A stretch of DNA of 33,176 nucleotides. Origin: an uncultured Azospirillum sp. (GTDB taxonomy: Bacteria > Pseudomonadota > Alphaproteobacteria > Azospirillales > Azospirillaceae). The notes below the pieces were generated by a model. The model was not told the origin of the DNA. It searched no databases and saw only the letters and a program-made list of their open reading frames with translations. Location: NCBI RefSeq assembly GCF_946480385.1, contig NZ_CAMLJP010000075.1, positions 1-33,176 on the forward strand. Direction: 5' to 3'. Every line of letters begins with the position of its first letter. Position 1 is the stretch's first letter. The position numbers and the translations under genes are program-made. Shown piece by piece: positions 1 through 10,201 of the stretch.

Positions 1-1
1 C

Positions 2-562
2 CCTCCGCCGCCGCCCCCGCCACCCCCGCCGGTGGACGAGGACGACGACGTCCTGGAACTGACCCAGATGGTGGAGGACGAGCCGGACGACCGGCCCGAC
101 TTCGGCCAGGCGGACCCCGACCCTTGGCCGGAGGAACCGGCTTTTCCGGAACCGTCGCCGCCCCCGCCGCCTCCGCCCCGCTGGGAGGAGCCGGAGCCCG
201 AACCGATGCCGCCGCCGCGCCCCGCCGCCCGGCGGCCCACGCCGGTGTTCGACGATTTCGAGGATGACGAGCCGCCGCCCCCGCCGCGTCCGCGCCGCCG
301 CGCGGTCGACCCGGACGACGGGTTGATCTCCCGCCGGACGGCGGAGGATGCCTCGCACCACCTGACCCATTTGGCGCGCGAACTGGGCGACGACCTGTCC
401 ATCGGCCCGATGCCCATCGGCATCCGCACGGTGGAAGAGGTCGTGCGCGAGCTGCTGAAGCCGCTGTTGAAGGAATGGCTGGACGAGAATCTGCCGACGG
501 TGGTCGAGCGGCTGGTCCAACAGGAGATCGACCGCATGATCCGGCGGTCGCAGAAGTTCTGA
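2..562 (+). CDS. popZ: PopZ-like polar organizing protein (DUF2497), 3' part
   Basis: The frame is open from the window edge, so the true start lies upstream; the GTG at 32 is only an internal Val after a run of ten prolines. The visible part is a long, acidic, proline-rich disordered stretch (Pro/Glu/Asp, with several PPPPP runs), followed by a basic linker and a conserved C-terminal helical region of about 60 residues ending in LKEWLDENLP and VERLVQQEIDRMIRR. This layout matches PopZ/DUF2497, where the acidic-proline linker sets polymer fluidity and the C-terminal helices drive self-assembly at the cell pole and anchor the ParB-origin complex. A position directly before valS is usual in alphaproteobacteria. 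The family call rests on the C-terminal motif and context; the N-terminal partner-binding helix is not visible. Confidence 0.85.
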   Translation, partial: PPPPPPPPPPVDEDDDVLELTQMVEDEPDDRPDFGQADPDPWPEEPAFPEPSPPPPPPPRWEEPEPEPMPPPRPAARRPTPVFDDFEDDEPPPPPRPRRRAVDPDDGLISRRTAEDASHHLTHLARELGDDLSIGPMPIGIRTVEEVVRELLKPLLKEWLDENLPTVVERLVQQEIDRMIRRSQKF

Positions 563-629
563 TCCCGCCTTTCTTGAGCCCCGCCTTTTTGATCCCCGGT
601 TGAGACGTTTCTAGCGAAAGTTCGTGGTG

Positions 630-3278
630 ATGTTGGAAAAGACGTACCGGCCCGCCGAGGTCGAGGAGAAGCACTACCGCCTGTGGGAAGAGTCGGGCGC
701 CTTTGCCGCCCAGCCGCAGGGGAACGGCAAGCCCTACACCATCATGATGCCGCCGCCGAACGTCACCGGCAGCCTGCATATGGGCCATGCGCTGACCTTC
801 ACCATCCAAGACGTGCTGACCCGCTACAACCGCATGCGCGGCCGCGACGCGCTGTGGCAGCCGGGAACCGACCATGCCGGCATCGCCACCCAGATGGTGG
901 TGGAGCGCAATATGGCGAAGGACGGCAAGACCCGTCACGATTTCGGACGCGATGCCTTCATCGACAAGGTTTGGGAGTGGAAGGCCGAATCGGGCGGCAC
1001 CATCACCCGTCAGCTGCGCCGACTGGGTGCCTCGCCGGACTGGCCGCGCGAGCGTTTCACCATGGACGAGGGGCTGAGCCGCGCCGTCCGCAAGGTGTTC
1101 GTCGAATTGCACCGCCAGGGGCTGATCTACAAGGACAAGCGGCTGGTCAACTGGGACCCGAAGCTGCACACCGCGATCTCCGACCTTGAGGTCGAGCAGA
1201 AGGAGATCAAGGGCAACCTCTGGCACTTCCGCTACCCCATCGACGGGGAGGAGGGCCGCTTCATCGTCGTCGCCACCACCCGTCCGGAGACCATGCTGGG
1301 CGATACCGGCGTCGCGGTGCACCCGGAGGATGAGCGCTACAAGGATCTGATCGGCAAGATGGTCCGGCTGCCGCTGGTCGGCCGCCTGATCCCGATCGTC
1401 GGCGACGAATATGCCGATCCGGAGACCGGGTCGGGCGCGGTGAAGATCACGCCGGCCCACGATTTCAACGATTTCGAGGTCGGCAAGCGCTGCGGGCTCG
1501 AGCAGATCAACATCATGGACCGCGACGCCCGGTTGAACGACAACGTTCCCGAGGCCTATCGCGGGCTGGATCGCTACGAGGCGCGCAAGAAGGTCGTCGC
1601 CGAACTGGAAGCCCTTGAGCTTCTGGAGAAGATCGAGCCGCACACCCACATGGTCCCGCACGGCGACCGCTCCGGCGTTGCCATCGAGCCGTGGCTGACC
1701 GACCAGTGGTATGTCGATGCCGCGACTCTGGCCAAGCCCGCCATCGAGGCGGTGGAGACCGGCAAGACGGTGTTCGTGCCCAAGCAGTGGGAGAACACCT
1801 ATTTCGAATGGATGCGCAACATCCAGCCCTGGTGCATCAGCCGCCAGATCTGGTGGGGCCATCAGATTCCGGCTTGGTACGGTCCGGATGGCACCTTCTT
1901 CGTCGAGGAGAGCGAGGAGGAGGCGCGCGCCGCCGCCAAGACCCATTACGGCAGTGATGTCGAACTGACCCGCGATGCCGACGTGCTTGATACGTGGTTC
2001 TCGTCGGCGCTGTGGCCGTTCTCGACGCTCGGTTGGCCCGACCAGACGCCGGAACTGGACCGCTATTACCCGACCGATGTGCTGGTGACCGGCTTCGACA
2101 TCATCTTCTTCTGGGTCGCCCGGATGATGATGATGGGCCTGCACTTCATGAAGGATGTGCCCTTCCGCACCGTCTACATCCATGCCCTCGTCCGCGACGA
2201 GAAGGGGCAGAAGATGTCGAAGTCGAAGGGCAACGTCATCGATCCGCTGGAGATCATCGACCAGTACGGCACCGACGCGTTGCGCTTCACCCTGTCGGCG
2301 ATGGCGGCGCAGGGCCGCGACATCAAGCTGGCGGTGAACCGGGTCGAGGGCTATCGCAACTTCGCCACCAAGCTGTGGAACGCCGCCCGCTATTGCCAGA
2401 TGAACGGCTGCGAGCCGGTCGCCGGCTACAAGCCGGTCGGGCTGACCCAGACGGTCAACTGCTGGATCGTCGGCGCGCTGGCCGATGCGGCGAAGAAGGT
2501 CGCCGAGTCGATCGACGCCTACAAGTTCAACGAGGCCGCCGGTGCCGCCTACCAGTTCACCTGGGGCACCTTCTGCGACTGGTACATGGAGTTCACCAAG
2601 CCGATCCTGGCCGGCACGGATGAGGCGGCGAAGGCCGAGACGCGGGCGACCACCGCCTGGATTCTCGACCAGATCCTGCACATCCTGCACCCGCTGATGC
2701 CCTTCATCACCGAAGAGCTGTGGGAGCAGCTGTCGCCGGCCCGCGCCAACCGCCTGATCTCGGCGGAATGGCCCGAGTTTGCCGCCGACGTCGTCGATCC
2801 GGGCTCGCGCGACGAGATGGATTGGGTGGTGCGGCTGATCAGTTCGGTCCGCTCCATGCGGTCGGAGATGAACGTGCCGCCGGCGGCGCAGATCGAACTG
2901 AAGCTGAAGGATCCGAACGCGGTCAGCCTGAAGCGGCTGGACACCCACCGCGACCTGATCCTGCGCATGGCCCGCCTGTCGAGCGTCGATCCGCTGCAGG
3001 GCGACGTGCCGAAGAGCAGCGTTCAGGCGGTGCTGGACGAGACCACGCTGGTGCTGCCGCTGGAAGGCATCGTCGATCTCGACAAGGAGAAGGCGCGCCT
3101 GTCCAAGGAGATCGACAAGCTGACGGGCGAGATCAAGAAGATCGACGCCAAGCTGTCGAACGAGCAGTTCGTCGCCAAGGCTCCGGAAGAGGTCATCGAG
3201 GAGCAGCGTGACCGCCGCGAGGCCGCCGATCAGGCCCGCGACAAGCTGCAGAAGGCGCTGGAGATGCTGGCGGGGTGA
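630..3278 (+). CDS. valS: Valyl-tRNA synthetase
   Basis: Class I aminoacyl-tRNA synthetase that charges tRNA-Val in the cytoplasm. The 882-residue product carries the HIGH-type motif as HMGH (about residues 50-53, after [11 protein letters not shown]) and the KMSKS motif at about 528-532 ([11 protein letters not shown]). The editing domain lies between them, with [11 protein letters not shown] a typical CP1 segment. The C-terminus is a Lys/Glu-rich coiled coil ([21 protein letters not shown]), the tRNA-binding arm of bacterial ValS. Two GTG codons (624, 627) precede the ATG at 630. I chose the ATG because GCGAAAG (614-620) then sits nine bases upstream and the product starts MLEKTYRP, as in other ValS proteins. 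It follows popZ by 67 bases and ends before a terminator hairpin. Confidence 0.98.
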   Translation: MLEKTYRPAEVEEKHYRLWEESGAFAAQPQGNGKPYTIMMPPPNVTGSLHMGHALTFTIQDVLTRYNRMRGRDALWQPGTDHAGIATQMVVERNMAKDGKTRHDFGRDAFIDKVWEWKAESGGTITRQLRRLGASPDWPRERFTMDEGLSRAVRKVFVELHRQGLIYKDKRLVNWDPKLHTAISDLEVEQKEIKGNLWHFRYPIDGEEGRFIVVATTRPETMLGDTGVAVHPEDERYKDLIGKMVRLPLVGRLIPIVGDEYADPETGSGAVKITPAHDFNDFEVGKRCGLEQINIMDRDARLNDNVPEAYRGLDRYEARKKVVAELEALELLEKIEPHTHMVPHGDRSGVAIEPWLTDQWYVDAATLAKPAIEAVETGKTVFVPKQWENTYFEWMRNIQPWCISRQIWWGHQIPAWYGPDGTFFVEESEEEARAAAKTHYGSDVELTRDADVLDTWFSSALWPFSTLGWPDQTPELDRYYPTDVLVTGFDIIFFWVARMMMMGLHFMKDVPFRTVYIHALVRDEKGQKMSKSKGNVIDPLEIIDQYGTDALRFTLSAMAAQGRDIKLAVNRVEGYRNFATKLWNAARYCQMNGCEPVAGYKPVGLTQTVNCWIVGALADAAKKVAESIDAYKFNEAAGAAYQFTWGTFCDWYMEFTKPILAGTDEAAKAETRATTAWILDQILHILHPLMPFITEELWEQLSPARANRLISAEWPEFAADVVDPGSRDEMDWVVRLISSVRSMRSEMNVPPAAQIELKLKDPNAVSLKRLDTHRDLILRMARLSSVDPLQGDVPKSSVQAVLDETTLVLPLEGIVDLDKEKARLSKEIDKLTGEIKKIDAKLSNEQFVAKAPEEVIEEQRDRREAADQARDKLQKALEMLAG

Positions 3279-3290
3279 GTTTGTGGGGGA

Positions 3291-3320
3291 GAGGGGGCGG
3301 CTTCGAACGCCCCCTCCCTA
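3291..3320. terminator. Rho-independent terminator between convergent valS and the oxidase subunit gene
   Basis: A perfect 9-bp stem, GAGGGGGCG (3291-3299) with CGCCCCCTC (3308-3316), encloses an eight-base loop. A weak pyrimidine tail (CCTAACTTTCTT) follows on the plus strand. It lies 12 bases after the valS stop and 17 bases before the stop of the opposite gene, so it could serve both. The T-run is poor, so efficiency is uncertain. Confidence 0.6.
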
Positions 3321-3333
3321 ACTTTCTTGTGCT

Positions 3334-3477
3334 CTACAGCGTAAAGATCGCCAGCAGCACCAGCACCGCGATGACCCCGGCGATGCTGAGCTTCATGAAT
3401 TTGGTGAAGGCGATCCAGTTCGCCTGATGTGCGCGGACGGTCTCTTCACTGACCGGGTTCGGACTGACGGCCGCCAT
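3334..3477 (-). CDS. aa3-type cytochrome c oxidase small subunit IV (COX4_pro_2-like)
   Basis: A 47-residue protein with a short polar N-terminus (SEETVRAHQANWIAFTKFMK) and one C-terminal transmembrane helix (LSIAGVIAVLVLLAIFTL). The pattern of a His/Ala-rich amphipathic segment, then F-x-K, then one helix ending in F-x-L fits the tiny alphaproteobacterial aa3 oxidase subunit IV, a non-catalytic inner-membrane subunit. The open frame extends upstream to 3564. The ATG at 3477 is chosen because the minus strand has TTGGAGGG nine bases before it and the upstream codons look non-coding. It stands alone between valS and purN, away from any cta genes. The family call rests on length and architecture. 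Confidence 0.7.
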   Translation of the reverse strand: MAAVSPNPVSEETVRAHQANWIAFTKFMKLSIAGVIAVLVLLAIFTL

Positions 3478-3602
3478 TTCGATCAACCCTCCAACAGTTT
3501 CTTTTGCCCGCAATTTTTGACGCGGACGCACGGAAACGCAACAGATTCCGAGCGGAACCATCAACTATGCCGGAAGAGGAATGATCGGAAGGACGAGGGC
3601 GC

Positions 3603-4256
3603 TTACAGTGGCGGGTTCACCACAGCCGCAAGCTCCGGAACCGGGCCGTCGATCCGCACCAGATCGCCATCGACTCGGGCGCGGCCCTCGGCGATCAGGC
3701 GGACGGCGTGCGGGTAGAGGCGATGTTCCGACTCCAGCACGCGGTCGGCCAGACGGTGGGCATCGTCACCGGGCAGGACAGGAACGGCGGCCTGGGCGAT
3801 GATCGGGCCTTCGTCCATCTCCGGCCGCACGTAATGCACGGTGCAGCCATGGAAGCGGACGCCGGTATCCAGCGCCCGCTGATGGGTGTCCAGCCCCTTG
3901 AAGGAGGGCAGCAGGGACGGATGGATGTTGACGAGCGCGTTGTGCCACTGCCCGACGAACCAGGGCGACAGCAGGCGCATGAAACCGGCAAGGCAGACCA
4001 GCTCGACACCCGACTCGCGCAGGGTGGCGTCCATCGCCGCTTCGAAAGCCGGCTTGTCGCCGGGATAGTCACGGTGGCTGACCACCGCAGTGGCGATCCC
4101 GGCCTTGGCGGCCCGTTCCAGACCGAAGGCGTCTGCCTTGTTGGACAGGACCAGGGCGATCTCGGCCGGAAAACCGGGCGCGGCGCAGGCGTCGATCAAC
4201 GCCTGCAGATTGCTGCCGCGCCCCGAGATCAGGACGCCGAGCTTCAACTTGCTCAT
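3603..4256 (-). CDS. purN: Phosphoribosylglycinamide formyltransferase
   Basis: Transfers the formyl group of 10-formyl-THF to GAR, the third step of purine synthesis. The 217-residue protein begins with MSKLKLGVLISGRGSNLQAL, where GRGSN is the GAR phosphate loop. The catalytic triad is visible: Asn110 and His112 in NIHPSLLP and Asp148 in MDEGPII, matching E. coli N106/H108/D144 with a constant offset. The FMRLLSPWFV folate-site segment is also present. An upstream in-frame ATG at 4307 would add 17 basic residues overlapping purM, so the ATG at 4256 is preferred. purM ends 22 bases upstream on the same strand, forming a purMN operon. Confidence 0.96.
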   Translation of the reverse strand: MSKLKLGVLISGRGSNLQALIDACAAPGFPAEIALVLSNKADAFGLERAAKAGIATAVVSHRDYPGDKPAFEAAMDATLRESGVELVCLAGFMRLLSPWFVGQWHNALVNIHPSLLPSFKGLDTHQRALDTGVRFHGCTVHYVRPEMDEGPIIAQAAVPVLPGDDAHRLADRVLESEHRLYPHAVRLIAEGRARVDGDLVRIDGPVPELAAVVNPPL

Positions 4257-4278
4257 CAAAAGGATCCTTAGGCGTCCC

Positions 4279-5340
<1,062 letters not shown>

Positions 5341-5437
5341 GTTATAGGACTGGGTGCTGATGGTATCCTCGCTTGGGCTGAGCTATATACCGGGCCTTGG
5401 GCTCGGGCCGAACATACTCGAATCGGAAGGCTTTGCA

Positions 5438-6811
5438 ATGCTCCACCGCCGCCGCGCGCCGCTCCTCGCCGGTCTTGCTGCCATGTCCACCGCTCTGGTC
5501 CTGACCATGACCGGGCCGGCGGGGGCGCAGACCGGTTCCCTGCCGCCGGCCGCCGTCTCGTCCGCCGCCGATCCCTTCGCCGTGTCCGGCGTGAATGTCG
5601 ACATCAGCGGCGGGAATCCGACCACGATCCGCGATCAGGCGATCCGCGAGGCGCAGGCCAAGGCCTGGGCCGAACTGTACAGGCGCCTCGTTCCCGGCGG
5701 TGGCAATCCGCCGCGCCTGTCGGACAACGAGATCGCCAGGATGGTCCAGGGATTCGAGATCGAAGAGGAGAAGGTGTCGGCCAGCCGCTATGTCGGCGCC
5801 ATCACCGTTCGCTTCCGTCCCAACGCGGTGCGCGACGCCCTCGGCCAGAGCGGCGGCGCCACCCAATATGTCGAGCCGCCGTCGCGCCCCTTCGTCATCC
5901 TGCCGGTGACCCAGGTCGATGGCCGCACCATCCTGTGGCAGGACCGCACACCCTGGCGCGCGGCCTGGGAGGCGCGGCAGCCCGCCGCCTCGCTGGTGCC
6001 GCTGGTGGTGCCGGACGGCGAGCTGTCCGACGCCCAGGCGATCAGCGGCGAGGACGCGATCGCCGGCAACTCCGAGGCGCTCGCCCGCATCGCGCAGGCC
6101 TACAAGGCCGGCGGAGTCGTGGTCGCCCGCACCGACATGCCGGCGAACGGGCCGGATCCGGCGCGCGGCCTGACGGTGGACGTCACCCGCTATGGGCTGG
6201 ACGGCAACCGCGAGAACCAGACGGTGCAGGTGAAGGGCGGCGGCACTGCCGACGAAATGCTGAACCGCGCGGTCGCGGCGGTCGGCACCCAGATCGACGA
6301 TTCGTGGCGGCGCGAGCACACCACCGCCACCGGGCCGGAGCAGAACACCATCGTCAGCGTGCCGCTGACCGCGGTGAACGACTGGGTTGAGACTCGCAAG
6401 CGGCTGTCCGCCGTTCCGGCAGTGAGCCGCACCAGCCTGATCTCGATCAGCCGCAACGAGGCGCTCATCACCCTGACCTATCGCGGCGATCCCGAACAGC
6501 TGGCCCAGGCGCTCGCCCGCCAGGATCTCGGATTCGCGCGGTCGGCCGCTGCGCCCGCCGGTTATCCGCCGGCCTATCCGGGGGCGCCGCTGCCGGTGCA
6601 GTCGGCCGACTGGCAACTGACCCTGCTGCCGCGCGGCTCGGGTGCGGCCTCCGCCGGTGCGGTTCCGTCCGCGGCCTCGCCGATGGCGTCGCCGACCTCG
6701 CTGGCGCCGTCGGCGCCGATGGGCGCCGGCACTATGGGCGCCGGTGGTACGGCCACCATGGGCGCACCGCCGCGCAACCTGGGCACGCTGCCGGCCAAGA
6801 GCCTGCCGTGA
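5438..6811 (+). CDS. DUF2066 domain-containing exported protein
   Basis: A 457-residue protein of unknown function. The N-terminus MLHRRRAPLLAGLAAMS followed by a hydrophobic run to GPAGAQ is a signal peptide with a probable AxA cleavage site near residue 30, so it should be periplasmic or membrane-associated. The mature part starts with PFAVSGVNVDISG and a segment on argument-repeat-like Ala/Arg positions (AIREAQAKAWAELYRRLVP) typical of DUF2066. The last 80 residues are low-complexity Ala/Pro/Gly/Met. The ATG at 5438 is preferred over earlier in-frame codons because GGAAGG lies seven bases upstream and it exposes the signal peptide. It overlaps the next gene by four bases (GTGA). Position between purM and the pgsA-like/hdaA genes is recurrent in alphaproteobacteria. 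Confidence 0.8.
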   Translation: MLHRRRAPLLAGLAAMSTALVLTMTGPAGAQTGSLPPAAVSSAADPFAVSGVNVDISGGNPTTIRDQAIREAQAKAWAELYRRLVPGGGNPPRLSDNEIARMVQGFEIEEEKVSASRYVGAITVRFRPNAVRDALGQSGGATQYVEPPSRPFVILPVTQVDGRTILWQDRTPWRAAWEARQPAASLVPLVVPDGELSDAQAISGEDAIAGNSEALARIAQAYKAGGVVVARTDMPANGPDPARGLTVDVTRYGLDGNRENQTVQVKGGGTADEMLNRAVAAVGTQIDDSWRREHTTATGPEQNTIVSVPLTAVNDWVETRKRLSAVPAVSRTSLISISRNEALITLTYRGDPEQLAQALARQDLGFARSAAAPAGYPPAYPGAPLPVQSADWQLTLLPRGSGAASAGAVPSAASPMASPTSLAPSAPMGAGTMGAGGTATMGAPPRNLGTLPAKSLP

Positions 6812-7368
6812 GCGTTCCCAACATCATCACGTTCCTGCGCATCGTGGCGGTTCCGGCCGCGATGTACATGATCCTGACCGGCAACATGGAGTGGGCCTTC
6901 GCCCTGTTCGTCGCCGCCGGTCTGTCCGATGCGCTGGACGGCGCCATTGCCCGCATGTTCCGCGCGCGGACTGTGCTGGGCGGCTATCTCGATCCGCTGG
7001 CCGACAAGGCGCTGATCGTCGGGGTGTATGTGGCGCTGGCCTGGGTCGGCGCGATCCCGCTCTGGCTGGCGATGATGGTGGTGTTCCGCGACATCATGAT
7101 CATCGGCGGCGTCATCCTGCTGTTCACGCTGAAGGAAACGCTGGCGATGCAGCCGCTCTACATCAGCAAGGTGAACACGGTGGTGCAGATCGCGCTGGCC
7201 GCCGCGATTCTGGCGCCGCCGGCGCTGGGCTTGCCGGAGATCCACCTGTATGGGTGGGAGCTGGTCGACGTGCTGGTGTACGCCTGTACGGCGACGACGG
7301 TGCTGTCGGGCGTGCTGTACGCTCGGCGCGGCGCCTTGCTGTTCAACCGGCTCGGCGGCGTTCCGTGA
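6808..7368 (+). CDS. CDP-alcohol phosphatidyltransferase (PgsA-like)
   Basis: A 186-residue integral membrane enzyme. The family signature D-x2-DG-x2-AR-x8-G-x3-D-x3-D is intact: SDALDGAIARMF, then GGYLDPLADK, giving the metal and CDP-binding aspartates. Start MSVPNIITFLRI is typical of CDP-diacylglycerol--glycerol-3-phosphate 3-phosphatidyltransferase, so phosphatidylglycerol-phosphate synthesis is likely. Other CDP-alcohol transferases such as cardiolipin synthase-type enzymes cannot be ruled out from motifs alone. Several further hydrophobic helices follow. The start is a GTG inside the stop of the preceding gene, and the stop overlaps the next GTG, indicating translational coupling. Confidence 0.88.
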   Translation: MSVPNIITFLRIVAVPAAMYMILTGNMEWAFALFVAAGLSDALDGAIARMFRARTVLGGYLDPLADKALIVGVYVALAWVGAIPLWLAMMVVFRDIMIIGGVILLFTLKETLAMQPLYISKVNTVVQIALAAAILAPPALGLPEIHLYGWELVDVLVYACTATTVLSGVLYARRGALLFNRLGGVP

Positions 7369-8432
7369 CGGCGGCCAAGCAGCTCCGCTTCTGGCTGATC
7401 GGGCTGGGGCTGTTCGTCCTGGCGCTGTGGCTGCTGTCGGACATGCTGCTGCCCTTCGTGGTCGGGCTGGCCATCGCCTATCTGCTCGACCCCGCGGTCG
7501 ATCGGCTGGAGGCAGCCGGGCTGCCGCGCTGGCTCGGCACCACGTTGGTGTTGCTGGGATTCGTCCTGATCATGGTTCTGGTGGCGCTGCTCCTGCTGCC
7601 GCTGGTGCAGGGGCAGGTCTCCCATTTGCTGGAGGTGCTGCCGAGCTATGCGGCGCTGGTGAAGGAGCGGCTGATTCCAGCGCTCGACCGCTTTATCCAC
7701 CGCCTGCCGGCCGATGATGTCGAGCGGCTGCGCGCCGCCGCCGGCACCTACGCCGGCGAGGTGGCCGGGCTGGTTGGCCGCGTCGTCACCCGCATCCTGT
7801 CGGGCGGGCTGGCGCTGTTCGACATCGTCACGCTGATGTTCATCACGCCCATCGTCGCCTTCTACATGATGCGCGACTGGGACCTGATGGTGGGGAAGGT
7901 CGATTCGTGGCTGCCGCGCCAGCATGCGGAGACGGTGCGCGAGCAGGCGCGCGAGGTGAACGTCACCCTGTCCGGATTCGTGCGGGGGCAGGCGACGGTC
8001 TGCGTCGTGCTGGGGGTCTTCTATGCGCTGGCGCTGTCGGCGGCGGGGCTGGATTTCGGTCTGGTGATCGGTTTGGTCGCCGGTCTCTTGTCCTTCATTC
8101 CCTATGTCGGCAGCCTGTTCGGCTTCGTCGCCAGCACCGGCCTTGCCCTGCTGCAGTTCGATGAGCTTTGGCGGGTCGCCATCGTGATCGGCATCTTCCT
8201 GTTCGGGCAGGCGGTGGAGGGCAACGTCCTGACGCCGAAGCTGGTGGGCGACAAGGTCGGGCTGCATGCGGTGTGGGTGATGTTCGCCCTGCTGGCCGGC
8301 GGCAGCCTGTTCGGCTTCGTCGGCGTGCTGCTGGCGGTGCCGGTGGCCGCGGTGATCGGCGTGTTGACCCGCTTCGCGTTGCGACAGTATCTCTCAAGCC
8401 CGTACTACCGCGGCACCGACGCGGAACGCTGA
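7365..8432 (+). CDS. AI-2E transporter family (PerM-like) membrane protein
   Basis: A 355-residue polytopic membrane protein. It begins with two hydrophobic helices (FWLIGLGLFVLALWLL; LLPFVVGLAIAYLLDPAVD). A soluble helical stretch of about 130 residues follows, then a C-terminal block of helices with the family motifs FIPYVGSLFGFV and GQAVEGNVLTPKLVGDKVGLHAVWVM (a 20-residue part is enough to recognise the family). Members are diverse permeases; an AI-2 export role is established only for a few, so substrate is unknown here. The GTG at 7365 overlaps the stop of the phosphatidyltransferase gene by four bases. An open frame extends far upstream but has no coding logic there. hdaA starts 13 bases after the stop. 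Confidence 0.87.
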   Translation: MTAAKQLRFWLIGLGLFVLALWLLSDMLLPFVVGLAIAYLLDPAVDRLEAAGLPRWLGTTLVLLGFVLIMVLVALLLLPLVQGQVSHLLEVLPSYAALVKERLIPALDRFIHRLPADDVERLRAAAGTYAGEVAGLVGRVVTRILSGGLALFDIVTLMFITPIVAFYMMRDWDLMVGKVDSWLPRQHAETVREQAREVNVTLSGFVRGQATVCVVLGVFYALALSAAGLDFGLVIGLVAGLLSFIPYVGSLFGFVASTGLALLQFDELWRVAIVIGIFLFGQAVEGNVLTPKLVGDKVGLHAVWVMFALLAGGSLFGFVGVLLAVPVAAVIGVLTRFALRQYLSSPYYRGTDAER

Positions 8433-8445
8433 TGGGTGTGTCCGC

Positions 8446-9168
8446 ATGAGCTTGCCGGCGCAGATACCGCTCGACCTCGGGCACCGGACGGCGATGGGCT
8501 GCGAGGATTTCCTCGTGGCGCCCAGCAATGCCGACGCCGTGGCATGGCTGGACCGCTGGCCGTCCTGGCCGGCCCCGGCGCTGACCCTGTTCGGCCCGGC
8601 CGGCTGCGGCAAGACCCACCTGTCCCAGGTCTGGCGCGCCCGCAGCCACGCGGTGGTGATCCGCGGCGATGCCCTCGATTCGGGCGTGGTGCCGTCCCTG
8701 CTGGCCCCCGCCAACGCCGTGGTCGTCGAGGATGCCGACACCGTCGCCGGCAAGTCCGAGCGGGAAGAGGCGCTGTTCCACCTCTACAACCTCGCCCGCG
8801 AACAGCAGGGACATCTGCTTTTGCTGTCGCGCAAGGCGCCGTCGCGCTGGCGCACCCGGCTGCCCGACCTGCGCTCGCGGATCAAGGGCGCACCGGCGGT
8901 GGAGGTACGGCCACCCGACGACGCGCTGCTGGCCGCGGTGCTGGTCAAGCTGTTCTCCGATCGCCAGCTGCGGCCGGGGATGGAGGTCATCACCTATCTG
9001 CTGGCGCGGATGGAGCGGTCGCTCGATTTCGCCCGCCGTCTGGTGGCGGCGCTGGACCACGCGTCGCTGGCTGCCCATCGTGGTGTGACCGTGCCGCTGG
9101 CGCGCGAAGTCCTTTCGGATCTGCAACGGACGGAACCGCAACGATCCGGTTCCAAAACGACCCTCTAG
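8446..9168 (+). CDS. hdaA: HdaA, DnaA-homologous regulatory inactivator of replication initiation
   Basis: A 240-residue AAA+ protein that, with the sliding clamp, promotes hydrolysis of DnaA-bound ATP after initiation. The N-terminus has the clamp-binding peptide QIPLDL at residues 6-11. A typical HdaA stretch, MGCEDFLVAPSNADAVAWLD, follows. Walker A is GPAGCGKTH at about 49-57 and the Walker B-like region is NAVVVEDAD. RSRIKG then fits the sensor/box region. The DnaA DNA-binding domain IV is absent, which separates it from DnaA. It follows the AI-2E family gene directly, a conserved arrangement in alphaproteobacteria. The ribosome-binding site is weak, suggesting coupling to the upstream gene. 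Confidence 0.9.
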   Translation: MSLPAQIPLDLGHRTAMGCEDFLVAPSNADAVAWLDRWPSWPAPALTLFGPAGCGKTHLSQVWRARSHAVVIRGDALDSGVVPSLLAPANAVVVEDADTVAGKSEREEALFHLYNLAREQQGHLLLLSRKAPSRWRTRLPDLRSRIKGAPAVEVRPPDDALLAAVLVKLFSDRQLRPGMEVITYLLARMERSLDFARRLVAALDHASLAAHRGVTVPLAREVLSDLQRTEPQRSGSKTTL

Positions 9169-9190
9169 TTCGATAAGGGAAGAGACGACC

Positions 9191-9970
9191 ATGGATTTGG
9201 GTATCGCCGGCCGCCGCGCCATCGTCTGCGCCGCCAGCAAGGGGCTGGGCCGCGCCTGCGCCTTCGCCCTGGCCCGCGAGGGTGTCCACGTCACCCTGAC
9301 CGCCCGCAGTGCCGACGCGCTGGAGGCGACCGCCGAGGAGATCCGCAAGGCCACCGGCGTCACCGTCACCACCGCCCCCGGCGACATTGCGACGGAGGAG
9401 GGCCGGGCCGCGGCGCTGGCCGCCTGTCCCGAGCCGGACATCCTGGTCAACAATGCCGGCGGTCCGCCGCCGGGCGATTTCCACGAGTGGGACCGCGACG
9501 ACTGGATTCGCGCGCTGGACGCCAACATGCTGGCGCCGATCTTCCTGATCAAGGCGACGGTGGACGGCATGATCGCGCGCCGCTTCGGCCGCATCGTCAA
9601 CATCACCTCGGCCGCGGTGAAGGCGCCGATCCCGATTCTCGGCCTGTCGAACGGCGCGCGCACCGGCCTGACCGGCTTCGTCGCCGGCCTGTCGCGGCAG
9701 ACGGTGAAACACAACGTCACCATCAACAACCTGCTGCCCGGCCCGTTCGAGACCGACCGTCTGCGCAAGACGATGGAGGGTGGCGCCAAGGCCGCCGGCC
9801 GCAGCATTGACGAAGAGATGGATCTGCGCCGCAAGACGAACCCGTCCGGCCGATTCGGCGATCCGGAGGAATTCGGGGCCGCCTGTGCCTTTCTCTGTGC
9901 CGCCAAGTCCGGTTTCATGACCGGCCAGAACATCCTTCTGGACGGCGGAGCCTTTCCCGGCACGCTGTAA
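9191..9970 (+). CDS. Atypical short-chain dehydrogenase/reductase (BKR-like)
   Basis: A 259-residue Rossmann-fold protein of the SDR superfamily. The NNAG motif (ILVNNAGG, about residues 86-93), GRIVNITSAAV with the catalytic-type Ser, and the C-terminal GQNILLDGGAFPGTL are clear. The usual TGxxxGIG is altered to AASKGLG, and the active-site YxxxK is replaced by the LSNGARTGL segment, so the catalytic Tyr and Lys appear to be missing. This matches a described subgroup of beta-ketoacyl-ACP reductase-like SDRs with imperfect motifs. Substrate and even catalytic competence are unknown. The start has a good AAGGGAAGAG site. It lies 22 bases after hdaA and may be cotranscribed. Confidence 0.85.
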   Translation: MDLGIAGRRAIVCAASKGLGRACAFALAREGVHVTLTARSADALEATAEEIRKATGVTVTTAPGDIATEEGRAAALAACPEPDILVNNAGGPPPGDFHEWDRDDWIRALDANMLAPIFLIKATVDGMIARRFGRIVNITSAAVKAPIPILGLSNGARTGLTGFVAGLSRQTVKHNVTINNLLPGPFETDRLRKTMEGGAKAAGRSIDEEMDLRRKTNPSGRFGDPEEFGAACAFLCAAKSGFMTGQNILLDGGAFPGTL

Positions 9971-10201
9971 ACTGCGGTATCAGGAGACGGGCCACCGCCG
10001 CGTCTCAAGTTTGTCCCTCCAATTCGCTACAAAATCCGCCCATCGTCACAGGCCATTAAGAAACGGCGACGGGAAGGGGTGCACAATCACCGCTTCCCCG
10101 GTCCGCCGGTCGGCAGGCGCCAGCAGGTGCCGCGGCGACCGGATAACGGCGTTTGCAGAGCACTGGTGCTTTCGCAGGCCACTGGCACAGGAATGATGAG
10201 C

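Noticed and set aside
32..34. GTG as the start of the first gene
   Set aside because: The frame continues upstream as a proline run to the window edge, so this is an internal valine codon.
8095..10008. 637-aa minus-strand frame spanning AI-2E, hdaA and SDR genes
   Set aside because: It crosses three well-supported genes in antisense and has shadow composition.
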